This document shows, piece after piece, positions 26,600-34,117 of a stretch of 64,000 bases of DNA. Position numbers and translations under genes: made by a program. Where the stretch lies: contig JAFLTW010000003.1 in the NCBI GenBank assembly GCA_022509085.1, forward strand, positions 62,001 to 126,000, read 5' to 3'. The notes beneath the pieces are model-generated. The model had not been told where the DNA came from, did not search any database, and saw only the letters and a list, made by a program, of their open reading frames with translations. The DNA is from Muribaculaceae bacterium. Lineage in GTDB: Bacteria; Bacteroidota; Bacteroidia; Bacteroidales; Muribaculaceae. Position 1 is the first letter of the stretch; each line of letters opens with the position of its first letter.

Positions 26600-28224
26600 T
26601 TTTCTTCTTTTCTTACTTTGGGCGGGTAGGAGATGGTGTAGTGCAGGCCGCGGCTCTCCTTGCGCTCCATTGCCTGGCGCATTATGAGGTAGGCCACGTT
26701 GATGAGGTTGCGCAGCTCGCAGATCTCGCGGCTCACCTTGCTTGTCTTGAAGAGTCGCTCGGTCTCGTTGTATAGGATGTCGAGACGGTTCCAGGCTCTC
26801 TTGAGGCGCAGGTCGCTGCGCACGATGCCAACATAGCTGCCCATAATCTGGTTTACCTCTCGGGCCGACTGGCGTATGAGCACCATCTCCTCGGGGTGTT
26901 CGGTGCCTTCGTCGTTCCAGTCGGGCACGTCGGTGCGCCAGTCGTAGCCTCCGATTCTCTCGGCGGCGTGGCGTATGGCGGCGTTGGCGTATACCACGGC
27001 CTCGATCAGGGAGTTGCTGGCCAGGCGGTTGCCGCCGTGCAGCCCGGTGCGGCTGCATTCGCCGATGGCGTAGAGTCGCCCTATGGAGCTCTCGCCGTTG
27101 AGGTCAACCTTTATGCCTCCGCAGAGGTAGTGGGCTGCCGGGGCCACGGGAATCATCTCGCGCGTGATGTCGATGCCCAGCGAGAGGCATTTCTCATAGA
27201 TGGTTGGGAAATGGCGCTTTGTCTCCTCGGGGTCTTTGTGGGTGACGTCGAGGAAGACGTGGTCGGCGCCGTGGAGCTTCATCTCGGAGTCGATGGCGCG
27301 GGCCACGATATCGCGCGGGGCGAGAGAGAGGCGGGGGTCATATTTGTGCATGAATTCCTCGCCGTCGGGGTCGCGTAGCACGGCGCCGTAGCCTCTCATG
27401 GCCTCCGTGATCAGGAAGGAGGGACGGTCGCCGGGGTGGTAGAGGGCCGTCGGGTGAAACTGTATGAACTCCATATCGGCCACCTCGCCCTTGGCACGGT
27501 AGACCATTGCTATGCCGTCGCCGGTGGCTATGAGGGGGTTGGTGGTTGTGGTGTAGACGCTTCCCACGCCGCCTGTGGCCATCACTGTGGCCTTGGCCAG
27601 GAAGGTGTCTACCTGGCCTGTCTCCTCGTTGAGCACATAGGCTCCGAAGCAGGTGATGCCGGGGGTGCGGCGCGTCACGATCTTGCCCAGGTGGTGCTCG
27701 GTGATGATCTCGACGGCGAAGTGATGCTCGAAGAGATCGATGTCCTTGCATTCACGCACCTTCTGGGCAAGCGATTCCTGGATGGCAGCCCCGGTGCGGT
27801 CGGCCTGGTGGAGTATGCGGAACTCCGAGTGGCCACCCTCGCGGTGCAGGTCGAAATCCCCCTGCTCGTTGCGGTCGAAGTCGACGCCCCAGTCAAGAAG
27901 GTCGGCAATGCCGTCGGGGGCACCATTCACCACCTTCTCCACGGCCGCGGGGTCGCTGAGCCAGTCGCCGGCCACCATAGTGTCGTGGATGTGCTTGCCG
28001 AAGTCGTCTACCTTAAGGTTTGTGACGCTGGCCACACCTCCCTGTGCAAAGTAGGTGTTGGCCTCCTCGAGCTCAGTCTTGCAGATGAGTGCCACGCTGC
28101 CGTAGCGCGCGGCCTTGAGCGAGAAACTCATCCCTGCGATGCCGCCGCCGACAACCAGAAAATCGTATTTCCTTGTCAATGTAGTCCTAAATTTGTAGGG
28201 ACTCCACGGCATTTTCTGTGCCAT
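26596..28224 (-). CDS. nadB: L-aspartate oxidase
   Basis: FLVVGGGIAGMSFSLKAA near 23-40 is the FAD loop. FIQFHPTAL, the SLAPRDIVARAID segment and GLHGGNRLASNSLIE are conserved in NadB and succinate dehydrogenase flavoproteins; with no SDH partners nearby, NadB is the better call. It converts L-aspartate to iminoaspartate in NAD synthesis; under anaerobiosis fumarate is the acceptor. nadA and nadC are not in the window. The annotated start lies inside a strong hairpin (28199-28231); a TTG 14 codons later could be an alternative start. It follows the TPR lipoprotein gene by 32 bases. Confidence 0.9.
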   Translation of the reverse strand: MAQKMPWSPYKFRTTLTRKYDFLVVGGGIAGMSFSLKAARYGSVALICKTELEEANTYFAQGGVASVTNLKVDDFGKHIHDTMVAGDWLSDPAAVEKVVNGAPDGIADLLDWGVDFDRNEQGDFDLHREGGHSEFRILHQADRTGAAIQESLAQKVRECKDIDLFEHHFAVEIITEHHLGKIVTRRTPGITCFGAYVLNEETGQVDTFLAKATVMATGGVGSVYTTTTNPLIATGDGIAMVYRAKGEVADMEFIQFHPTALYHPGDRPSFLITEAMRGYGAVLRDPDGEEFMHKYDPRLSLAPRDIVARAIDSEMKLHGADHVFLDVTHKDPEETKRHFPTIYEKCLSLGIDITREMIPVAPAAHYLCGGIKVDLNGESSIGRLYAIGECSRTGLHGGNRLASNSLIEAVVYANAAIRHAAERIGGYDWRTDVPDWNDEGTEHPEEMVLIRQSAREVNQIMGSYVGIVRSDLRLKRAWNRLDILYNETERLFKTSKVSREICELRNLINVAYLIMRQAMERKESRGLHYTISYPPKVRKEEK

Positions 28225-28231
28225 GGAGTCC
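28199..28231 (-). promoter_or_regulatory. Hairpin covering the nadB start codon
   Basis: Thirteen-base arms (GGACTCCATGGCA and TGCCGTGGAGTCC) with one G-U pair enclose a 7-base loop; the nadB ATG (28224-28222) is in the 5' arm. It would hide the start from ribosomes unless opened. No T run follows, so it is not a standard terminator. Confidence 0.65.
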
Positions 28232-28256
28232 GTATTGCAGTTATTTTTCTAAATAA

Positions 28257-29942
28257 TTAGAGAGAGGAGAGGTTGAAGTTGCGAAACTCGAGGTCTTTCC
28301 TTGCGCGGGTGAGCAGTGAGGAGTCGAGTTTCACGGCCTCGCGGAGGTTGGTGAGCACCATTGTAGTGTTGTCGGTGCGGGCGCCGAGCACGGCCGTGAG
28401 GTAGTATGTGATGGCATCGGGGGTGGGGATGGCAGCAAGAGTGTTGCGTGCCGCAGTGTAGTCGCCGGCCAGAATCTGGGCCAGGGCGGCGTTGTTGGTC
28501 TTGGCGTCGCCGAAGGCGGTCTTGGCTTTCTGCACCTCACCCTGGCTCAGGTAGTAGACGCCGAGGGCATCCTGGTTGGCGGGCAGCCCGGCGGCTGCGC
28601 CGAGGCTCTCGTTGGCCTGGGTCCAGTTGGCGTGGAGCATGTAGATGAGGCCCTTGTTCATGGCAGCTTCCTTGCTCGAGGGGTTGAGACGGGCGGCCTT
28701 GTCGAAGTTTTTCGACGCGTTGTCGTAGTCGCCTGCGCGATACTGCGTCACACCCAGGTTGTTGGCCGTGCGGTAGTCGTTGGGATAGATTTCGGCGGCC
28801 TTCTTGTAGATGTCCATCTTGCGGGTGTTGTCGTCGGTGAGGGTGGCGATGTAGAGTATCTCGTCTACGGTGAGCTTCTGCGGGTCGGTGTTGAAGAGGT
28901 TGATAAGCTCCTCGTCGCTCTTGCCTATCACGTTGATCGTGGCCTGGATGCGCGAGTATCGGAGCTGCGGCAGGATCTGGTCGGCCAGTTCGCTGAAGAC
29001 GCTCGAGAGATTGCGGATCTCCTTCTCTCTCTGCTCGGGATCCTTATACATGGAGAGAACGCTCAGGATGAGGTCCTTATCTTGGATGTTGCTCTTCTCC
29101 ACGAGCTGCTGGAAGCCCTCCCAGTCTTCGGGTGTGAAGCTTGAGGTGAGTTCGCCAAATTCCGTGATCTTGTCTCTCTTGAGCTGGGCTTCCACCAGGC
29201 TGGTGGTGTTCTGCTCGCGTTTCTCGGCCAGGGCGGTGTTGAATGCCAGGGTTCCTTCGGGGGAGGCGTAGGAGTTGACGGAGATGCCTGCGATTTCCTT
29301 ATTGGGAGCCTGGTTGGCCTCCACGAGCTGGCGGTTGAGGTCTATGTAAGATGCCTGGTCGGTCTGGTTGGCGCGGATGTTGGCCTGGTTGATCAGGAAG
29401 TGGATGTCAGTGGAATATTTTTCGGAGATCACCCTCTGGAACTGGTCGGGGGCGATTGCGGGGTGTACGGTCTGCGGGCCGGCGAGGGTGGATGTGGCTA
29501 TCACGCCGTAGCCCACCTTGACGCGCGGCAGGGTGTAGGTCTTACCCCTCTGGTCGACGGTGAAGTCGAGGTAGAGGTCGGAGTTCTGCATTGCGGGCTG
29601 ATAGGCCACAAGGAAGGGTATCATTACAGAGCCGCCGGTTTCGGGCACGGTCTGGCCGTTGTCTTTCACGTCGACACCCTGGAAGACGATGGGCTGTCCC
29701 TGGGCCTGACCGTCGGTCCAGACGAGCACGGGAGTGGTGGTGACCTTGGCGTTCTTCACCATCACCTTGGCGGGTATGCGGCCGGTGATTTCAGCGGGCA
29801 CGTTCTGCCCCACTGTCTGCAGCGGGGTGGGGTTGGTGGAGAAATAGTCGCTCAGAAAAGCCGACTGCTTCTTGGAGCAGCTGGCGGCGCCGAGGGCCAA
29901 CATCAGGGCCATGGAGCCGTAGAAAAACTTTGAAGATTTCAT
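28257..29942 (-). CDS. Outer-membrane lipoprotein with OmpA-like and TPR domains
   Basis: A lipobox LGAASC places the lipidated Cys at 22. Residues 40-170 are beta-rich. Residues 180-350 resemble an OmpA-type peptidoglycan-binding region (IAGISVNSYASPEG, then NTALAEKREQN). Residues 370-500 hold TPRs (YRTANNLGVTQYRAGDYDNA, and the next repeat). Such proteins tether the outer membrane to the wall. A TAACTTTG box at 29991-29984 lies about 40 bases upstream. It is the first gene of the operon with nadB, S41 protease and mfd. Confidence 0.78.
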   Translation of the reverse strand: MKSSKFFYGSMALMLALGAASCSKKQSAFLSDYFSTNPTPLQTVGQNVPAEITGRIPAKVMVKNAKVTTTPVLVWTDGQAQGQPIVFQGVDVKDNGQTVPETGGSVMIPFLVAYQPAMQNSDLYLDFTVDQRGKTYTLPRVKVGYGVIATSTLAGPQTVHPAIAPDQFQRVISEKYSTDIHFLINQANIRANQTDQASYIDLNRQLVEANQAPNKEIAGISVNSYASPEGTLAFNTALAEKREQNTTSLVEAQLKRDKITEFGELTSSFTPEDWEGFQQLVEKSNIQDKDLILSVLSMYKDPEQREKEIRNLSSVFSELADQILPQLRYSRIQATINVIGKSDEELINLFNTDPQKLTVDEILYIATLTDDNTRKMDIYKKAAEIYPNDYRTANNLGVTQYRAGDYDNASKNFDKAARLNPSSKEAAMNKGLIYMLHANWTQANESLGAAAGLPANQDALGVYYLSQGEVQKAKTAFGDAKTNNAALAQILAGDYTAARNTLAAIPTPDAITYYLTAVLGARTDNTTMVLTNLREAVKLDSSLLTRARKDLEFRNFNLSSL

Positions 29943-30003
29943 TTATATAGATAAGTTTTGTAAAATTTTGCTGTGTTAGACTGCAAAGTTAATAAAAACT
30001 CAC

Positions 30004-30038
30004 AAAAAAACGGCGAGATTAATCACTTAATCGCGCCG
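30004..30038 (-). terminator. Terminator of the ffs-tRNA-Thr transcript
   Basis: Arms CGGCGCGATTAA and TTAATCTCGCCG (one mismatch) with a GTGA loop, followed on the minus strand by a run of seven T. Confidence 0.85.
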
Positions 30039-30098
30039 CCAAAACAAAATTATGAAAAACATTCTCGCAAAGCTATTAAAGCTGTATACTTTCTTTCG

Positions 30099-30172
30099 AG
30101 CCTCTTGTCGGATTCGAACCAACGACCCCGAGATTACAAATCACGTGCTCTGGCCAACTGAGCTAAAGAGGC
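30099..30172 (-). tRNA. tRNA-Thr (anticodon TGT)
   Basis: A 74-base cloverleaf: acceptor GCCTCTT pairs with AAGAGGC, D arm GCTC/GAGC, T arm GTTGG/CCGAC with loop TTCGAAT, anticodon loop TTTGTAA. CCA is not encoded. The anticodon stem CGTGA/TCTCG has a T-T mismatch at its third pair. It lies just after ffs in the same transcript. Confidence 0.92.
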
Positions 30173-30177
30173 AGAGT

Positions 30178-30271
30178 GGGCGAGCTGTCTGCATCGCACC
30201 GCTCAGCCGCTACCCTTGCTTCGGTCAGGACCTGGGGGATTCACGGCGAGCTGGTCGTGCAGGACTCACCC
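30178..30271 (-). ncRNA. ffs: Bacterial small signal recognition particle RNA (4.5S type)
   Basis: The two ends pair (GGGTGAG with CTCGCCC), and the apical part contains CCAGGTCCTGACCGAAGCAAGGGTA, whose GGTCC...GAAGCA...GGGTA pattern matches the SRP-protein binding loop of small bacterial SRP RNAs. It is about 94 bases long, in the right range. A perfect promoter is directly upstream, and tRNA-Thr follows six bases later, so the 3' end is likely set by tRNA processing. It binds Ffh to target inner-membrane proteins. Confidence 0.85.
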
Positions 30272-30275
30272 GTTG

Positions 30276-30307
30276 CAAAATTACAATTAATTTGCGATTT
30301 GACCAAA
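30276..30307 (-). promoter_or_regulatory. Promoter for ffs
   Basis: Minus strand TTTG (30307-30304), 20-base spacer, TAATTTTG (30283-30276). The mature SRP RNA would begin about 5 bases after it, which agrees with the predicted end. Confidence 0.85.
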
Positions 30308-30351
30308 ATTTATGGATATTTTTTCGTTTAATAAACAAAAAGGCTCCATAA

Positions 30352-30930
30352 ATGGACGAGCGAGTAAGGAACTACGAGAAGGTGATTATGGGCATCGACC
30401 CGGGCACCAACGTGCTGGGCTACGGGGTGCTGGGCGTGAACGGCAAGCAGCCAGAGATGGTGGTGATGGGGGTGGTGGAGCTCTCCAAGTTTGAGAGCCA
30501 CTACAAGCGTCTTCACCGTATCTTTGAGCGCGTAACAGGCCTTGTGGAGCAGTTCCTGCCCGACGAGCTGGCCATCGAGGCCCCCTTCTATGGCAAGAAC
30601 GTGCAGTCGATGCTGAAGCTGGGGCGTGCCCAGGGGGTGGCCATGGCGGCTGCGCTCTGCCGCGACATCCCTATCTTCGAGTATGCGCCGCTCAGCATCA
30701 AGCAGGCCGTTACAGGCCGTGGCTCCGCGTCCAAGGAGCAGGTGGCCAACATGCTGCGCCACATCCTCAAGATCCGCGAGGAAGATATGCCCTCGCTCCT
30801 CGACGCCACCGACGCCCTTGCGGCCGCTCTGGCCCACCACTACGCCTCCTCGCGCCCCCAGATGCCCAAGGGCCCCACTTCCTGGGAGCAGTTTCTGCGC
30901 CAGAATCCCGACCGCATCATCCGCAAATAA
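30352..30930 (+). CDS. ruvC: Holliday-junction resolvase RuvC
   Basis: Catalytic acids are visible at D16 (GIDPGTN), E76 ([10 protein letters not shown]) and D151/D154 ([11 protein letters not shown]), the RuvC set of four in an RNase H fold. [16 protein letters not shown] and the [14 protein letters not shown] loop are also conserved. It cuts Holliday junctions with RuvAB during recombination. The start at 30352 gives a 12-residue lead to the first strand; ATG codon 13 (MGIDPG) is too close to the active site to be the start. It is transcribed away from ffs. Confidence 0.95.
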   Translation: MDERVRNYEKVIMGIDPGTNVLGYGVLGVNGKQPEMVVMGVVELSKFESHYKRLHRIFERVTGLVEQFLPDELAIEAPFYGKNVQSMLKLGRAQGVAMAAALCRDIPIFEYAPLSIKQAVTGRGSASKEQVANMLRHILKIREEDMPSLLDATDALAAALAHHYASSRPQMPKGPTSWEQFLRQNPDRIIRK

Positions 30931-30968
30931 TCCCCGTTCCCCATAAACAGATACACATTATGGCGCAT

Positions 30969-31000
30969 AAAAAAGCCCTCCGAATTCCGGAGGGCTTTTT
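30969..31000. terminator. Bidirectional terminator between ruvC and the secreted protein
   Basis: Arms AAAAAGCCCTCCG and CGGAGGGCTTTTT with an AATT loop. The sequence just before it resembles that at 46697-46760. Confidence 0.92.
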
Positions 31001-31035
31001 CTGAAAAATATGGAGAATCTTAATTCTTGCCTGAA

Positions 31036-31926
31036 TTAGAATACCACCTTGGCAGCCTTGTTGCCTGTCTTGACAATGTAGATGCCCTTGTCGGGGTTGG
31101 CAACCTTCACGCCCTGGAGGGTGAAGTATACGGGAGCTGCGTTCTCAACGTCTACTGTGGAAACAGCACCGGTCTCGCCGCCATTGTTGTCGTCTTCGCT
31201 ACCTTCCACGAGGCTCGGGTCACCAAATGTCATCTTCATGTTGGAGATGTTGAAACTGAGGGTCTGTTCGCCCTTGAGAGCAGTGAAGAGGTTGTCGCCG
31301 CCATTGGTTACTACGGCTGCCTCGTCGGCTGTGATTTCTACACCACCGGCGATTTCGTTCGACCAGCCCGGGCCGGCGAGCTTGAACTCAACATTCTCCT
31401 CACCCTCTCCAAGGTCAACCTTTACGGTATAGATCTTGGTGGATTCGTTGAATTCGCACTTTACTGAAGCGCCTTCGCCGGGAGCACTCCATGATACGTT
31501 GCTGCCCGTGAAATAGAGGGTGGGATAACCGTAAACCACGTCATCAGCCTCGGCTGTGATGGTCATTTCAAACGTTGTGGGGTTGAAGGTTACAGTGGCG
31601 AAGTTGACCTCCTGGATAAGGCCTGCAAACTTGATGTTGGCGGGGTCGGCACCACCGTTCTTGCCGTCGAGAACGTATGTCTCGCCGATTTCTACCGGAG
31701 TGGCCGTGCCATACTGGATGTCCCAGTTGTTGTTTGTGATGTCTACAATCTTGAAGTCGCCGGTCAGCTTGTCGATAGTGCAGGAAAGTTTGTCGCCTGT
31801 GCCCGAAAGGATAGCGGAAGCTTCAAAGTTCCAGCTGGGATCGCTGTAGGCTCCTACTACTGCCCACTGTGCGGATGCCGAAAGAGCTATGGCAGCTCCG
31901 GCGAGAAGAAGGGAAATTCTTTTCAT
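31036..31926 (-). CDS. Secreted carbohydrate-binding-like protein with T9SS-like tail
   Basis: A signal peptide (MKRISLLLAGAAIALSASA) leads a 296-residue protein. Two beta-sandwich units are suggested: residues 30-130 (LTGDFKIVDITNNNWDIQYG, then ETYVLDGKNGG) and 130-245. The first resembles the SusE/SusF-type starch-binding fold and matches the protein at 35581. The end reads YFTLQGVKVANP, GIYI, GNKAAKVVF, a type IX sorting-like tail. A TAATTTTG box at 31975-31968 gives a leader of about 37 bases. The ligand is unknown; its place at the edge of the glucan locus suggests a glycan. Confidence 0.72.
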   Translation of the reverse strand: MKRISLLLAGAAIALSASAQWAVVGAYSDPSWNFEASAILSGTGDKLSCTIDKLTGDFKIVDITNNNWDIQYGTATPVEIGETYVLDGKNGGADPANIKFAGLIQEVNFATVTFNPTTFEMTITAEADDVVYGYPTLYFTGSNVSWSAPGEGASVKCEFNESTKIYTVKVDLGEGEENVEFKLAGPGWSNEIAGGVEITADEAAVVTNGGDNLFTALKGEQTLSFNISNMKMTFGDPSLVEGSEDDNNGGETGAVSTVDVENAAPVYFTLQGVKVANPDKGIYIVKTGNKAAKVVF

Positions 31927-32112
31927 AAAATTGAGTTTTGAAATTAGATTTTTGAAAATTTGTGTGGCAAAATTAAAATTTATTTCCTTTCATTATTATG
32001 CAGGTAAGACTAAAAGTAAAAACAAGACATTGCCAAACAGTTGAAGTTCAGGTATATGGGTTTGTATAAAATTTTGGAAAAGTAAGTTGCCAATGAGCCC
32101 TTAGGCTGCGGT

Positions 32113-33882
32113 TCAGGTGCCTGCCTTGGCATAAGAACCCAACCTCTTTACCTTGCTTATAAACTCATCTTTTGGAATCACCGACTTGTTTCTTACCTTG
32201 AATCGGTTGTTGTAGATGGTTTGAGGCGAGCAGTGGAGAAACTCGGCAATCTTAACGCTGTCGGTGATGCCGAGGCGGATCAGGGCGTAGATTCTAAGCT
32301 CGGTGTTGAGCAGCTCACCCTCCTTGGGCACGATGTGTTTGTCGGGCTCGAGCAGAGAGTTGAAATCATCGACAAAATCGGGGTAAATGTGAAGGAAGAC
32401 GGTATCGAAGGAGTTGTAGAACTCCTTGAGGTCGCTTCGCATGTCGAAGTCTTCGGTCTCCTTATACACGAGGTCGTAGTTTTTCTTCAGCATCTGCACA
32501 TGGATCAGTTTCTTGAGCTCGGAGAGATGGTTGATGTATTTGGAGCATATGGAGAAGACGTAGCCTATGTATTCCTCCTTCACGTAGTTGGATTCGTTGA
32601 GGTCTTCGTTTTTCTCCTTGAGGTCTTCCACGAGCTGTTTGAGCCGTTCGTTGGCTTCATTGAGGTTCTGATGGAGCTCCTTAAGCTCTATGATATTGTC
32701 GTGGAGGGAGTCGTTGCTTTCCTTGAGGTCCTCGCTCTGATGCTTAAGGCGACGGAACTGTCGGATAATGACGAAGATGGTGAAACCCAGCACGGCAGCC
32801 AGTATACAGATTGCTATTAGAAACCCACGTGTTATCTGTTCCTGGCGCATATTTCTCTCCAGGAAGGCCTGGCTGATGGATGCCAGCCGCTCCGAGATGC
32901 CCACGGCCTTCACGCGGTTGGGGTAGGCGATGGCGCGGTTGAGGCAAAAGTTGATATATTTGTAGGCACGGTCAATGTCGCCATTGCCTCCCTGATACAT
33001 GATGCTGGCGAGCTCCTCGAGCGAGGAAAGCTCACGCATGTTGGATATCGACACGTCAATCCGAGCCGAATGGGCCATATATTTCCGGTAGTTTTCCATA
33101 TCGCCTTCCTGCTCATAGAGTTTGGCAAGGATGTAGGCGTCCATGGCGGCCTGGCGGGAATCCCGGTGTCCGGGAGCCTCCAGTTTTTCCCGGAGTTGGG
33201 AAATGATTTCCGAGGGATCCTTGTCCGTTCCGAGGATGTCGAGTCCGCTATACCACAGCCAAGCCGGGTTGTCGCGCTGGATCACCCCCATTATCGAGTC
33301 TTTGTAGGCACGTTCCTTCTGATAGAAATGGTTGTCGTTGCCTCCGGCATAGTTGCCGAGATGGCTGTAGAGATATATCATGTTCCCGTAGTAGTCGGGT
33401 AGAAGAGCATCGGGGAGCTCATCCTTGTTGATGGAGTCCATCATGGCCCGCGCCTCATTGAGCAGCCCTGTTCCGGTGAGGTAATCGGCTTTCTGGAGCA
33501 GACTACGGTATACGTTTTCATTATTGCCCGACTGTCGGGCCAGCCGCAGAGAGAGGTCGATATATTTAAGCGCGGAGTCGGAGTTGAAGGTGGAATATTC
33601 TCCAAAGAGCATGGCGGTGAGCAGATAGCGGTGGGCCGGGGTTGTAGCTCCCGAAAGCTGCCGCTTGAGTTCATTGATGCCTTCCGTCTTCACCTCCTCA
33701 TATTGTTGGGAGTTGTCGATGGCATCGTCGAGTTGGGCTATGTAATCGGGAGCATCCCCGCTCCTCCGGGAGCAGCCGGCAAGCAGAAACCCTATGATGA
33801 GGGTCACTGGAATTAGATGAAACAAATTTTTGAGGTAATACCCGATTTTGGAGCAATATGTTTTGTGGAGGGTGGATTTCAT
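32113..33882 (-). CDS. DUF6377-type membrane transcription regulator
   Basis: An N-terminal hydrophobic segment with a lipobox-like LLAGC near residue 36 leads to a TPR-like helical sensor domain (residues 60-340). A transmembrane helix follows (about 348-370, FLIAICILAAVLGFTIFVII), then a coiled coil (375-440, repeated LKE.N..L), and a C-terminal part with LRIYALIRLGITDSVKIAEFLHCSPQTIYNNR, a helix-turn-helix-like region. This is the layout of Bacteroidetes regulators that sense in the periplasm and bind DNA inside. It replaces the hybrid two-component sensor normally found beside susC/D, so it probably controls the adjacent locus. A full promoter lies at 33903-33934. Confidence 0.75.
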   Translation of the reverse strand: MKSTLHKTYCSKIGYYLKNLFHLIPVTLIIGFLLAGCSRRSGDAPDYIAQLDDAIDNSQQYEEVKTEGINELKRQLSGATTPAHRYLLTAMLFGEYSTFNSDSALKYIDLSLRLARQSGNNENVYRSLLQKADYLTGTGLLNEARAMMDSINKDELPDALLPDYYGNMIYLYSHLGNYAGGNDNHFYQKERAYKDSIMGVIQRDNPAWLWYSGLDILGTDKDPSEIISQLREKLEAPGHRDSRQAAMDAYILAKLYEQEGDMENYRKYMAHSARIDVSISNMRELSSLEELASIMYQGGNGDIDRAYKYINFCLNRAIAYPNRVKAVGISERLASISQAFLERNMRQEQITRGFLIAICILAAVLGFTIFVIIRQFRRLKHQSEDLKESNDSLHDNIIELKELHQNLNEANERLKQLVEDLKEKNEDLNESNYVKEEYIGYVFSICSKYINHLSELKKLIHVQMLKKNYDLVYKETEDFDMRSDLKEFYNSFDTVFLHIYPDFVDDFNSLLEPDKHIVPKEGELLNTELRIYALIRLGITDSVKIAEFLHCSPQTIYNNRFKVRNKSVIPKDEFISKVKRLGSYAKAGT

Positions 33883-33902
33883 GGTGTAGGTTGTTACGAC
33901 GG

Positions 33903-33934
33903 CAAAGATAATGCATATAATTCAACTGTGCAAA
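33903..33934 (-). promoter_or_regulatory. Promoter of the DUF6377 regulator
   Basis: Minus strand TTTG (33934-33931), 20 bases, TATCTTTG (33910-33903); predicted start near 33898, a leader of about 16 bases. The triple repeat at 33945-33977 lies just upstream of the -33 element. Confidence 0.78.
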
Positions 33935-33944
33935 CTCTGCGTAC

Positions 33945-33977
33945 GGGAAGATTTAGGGAAGATTTAGGGAAGATTTA
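33945..33977. repeat. Three tandem copies of an 11-base unit
   Basis: GGGAAGATTTA occurs three times without gaps, about one helical turn each, 10 bases upstream of the regulator's -33 box. It has the look of a protein-binding array. The last copy runs into the hairpin at 33974. Confidence 0.85.
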
Positions 33978-34005
33978 GGCCGTGTCGGTTAAGACACGGC
34001 CTAAA
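33974..34005 (-). terminator. Hairpin after the divergent GH30 gene
   Basis: Thirteen-base arms (TTTAGGCCGTGTC and GACACGGCCTAAA) with a 6-base loop. It is 113 bases downstream of the GH30 stop; the T run after it is weak, so it may protect the mRNA end rather than stop transcription cleanly. Confidence 0.6.
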
Positions 34006-34117
34006 GTCTAAAAACCTAAAACAACCTTTTTACCTAAAGATTTTTACCAATCTATTTTATCCAACTGATTAAAACTTCTATTTTCTTAACTTCTATTTTC
34101 TTTAGGAAGATGGCCTG

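Noticed and set aside
26600..27058. An upstream extension of the S41 protease frame by 153 codons
   Set aside because: The extension is arginine/proline-rich shadow of nadB on the same strand; the signal peptide starts at 26599, overlapping the nadB stop.
29973..30161. A 61-codon plus-strand open frame
   Set aside because: It lies over the terminator and the antisense of tRNA-Thr, and its protein contains the tRNA-derived residues commonly misannotated in bacterial genomes. No promoter or family match.
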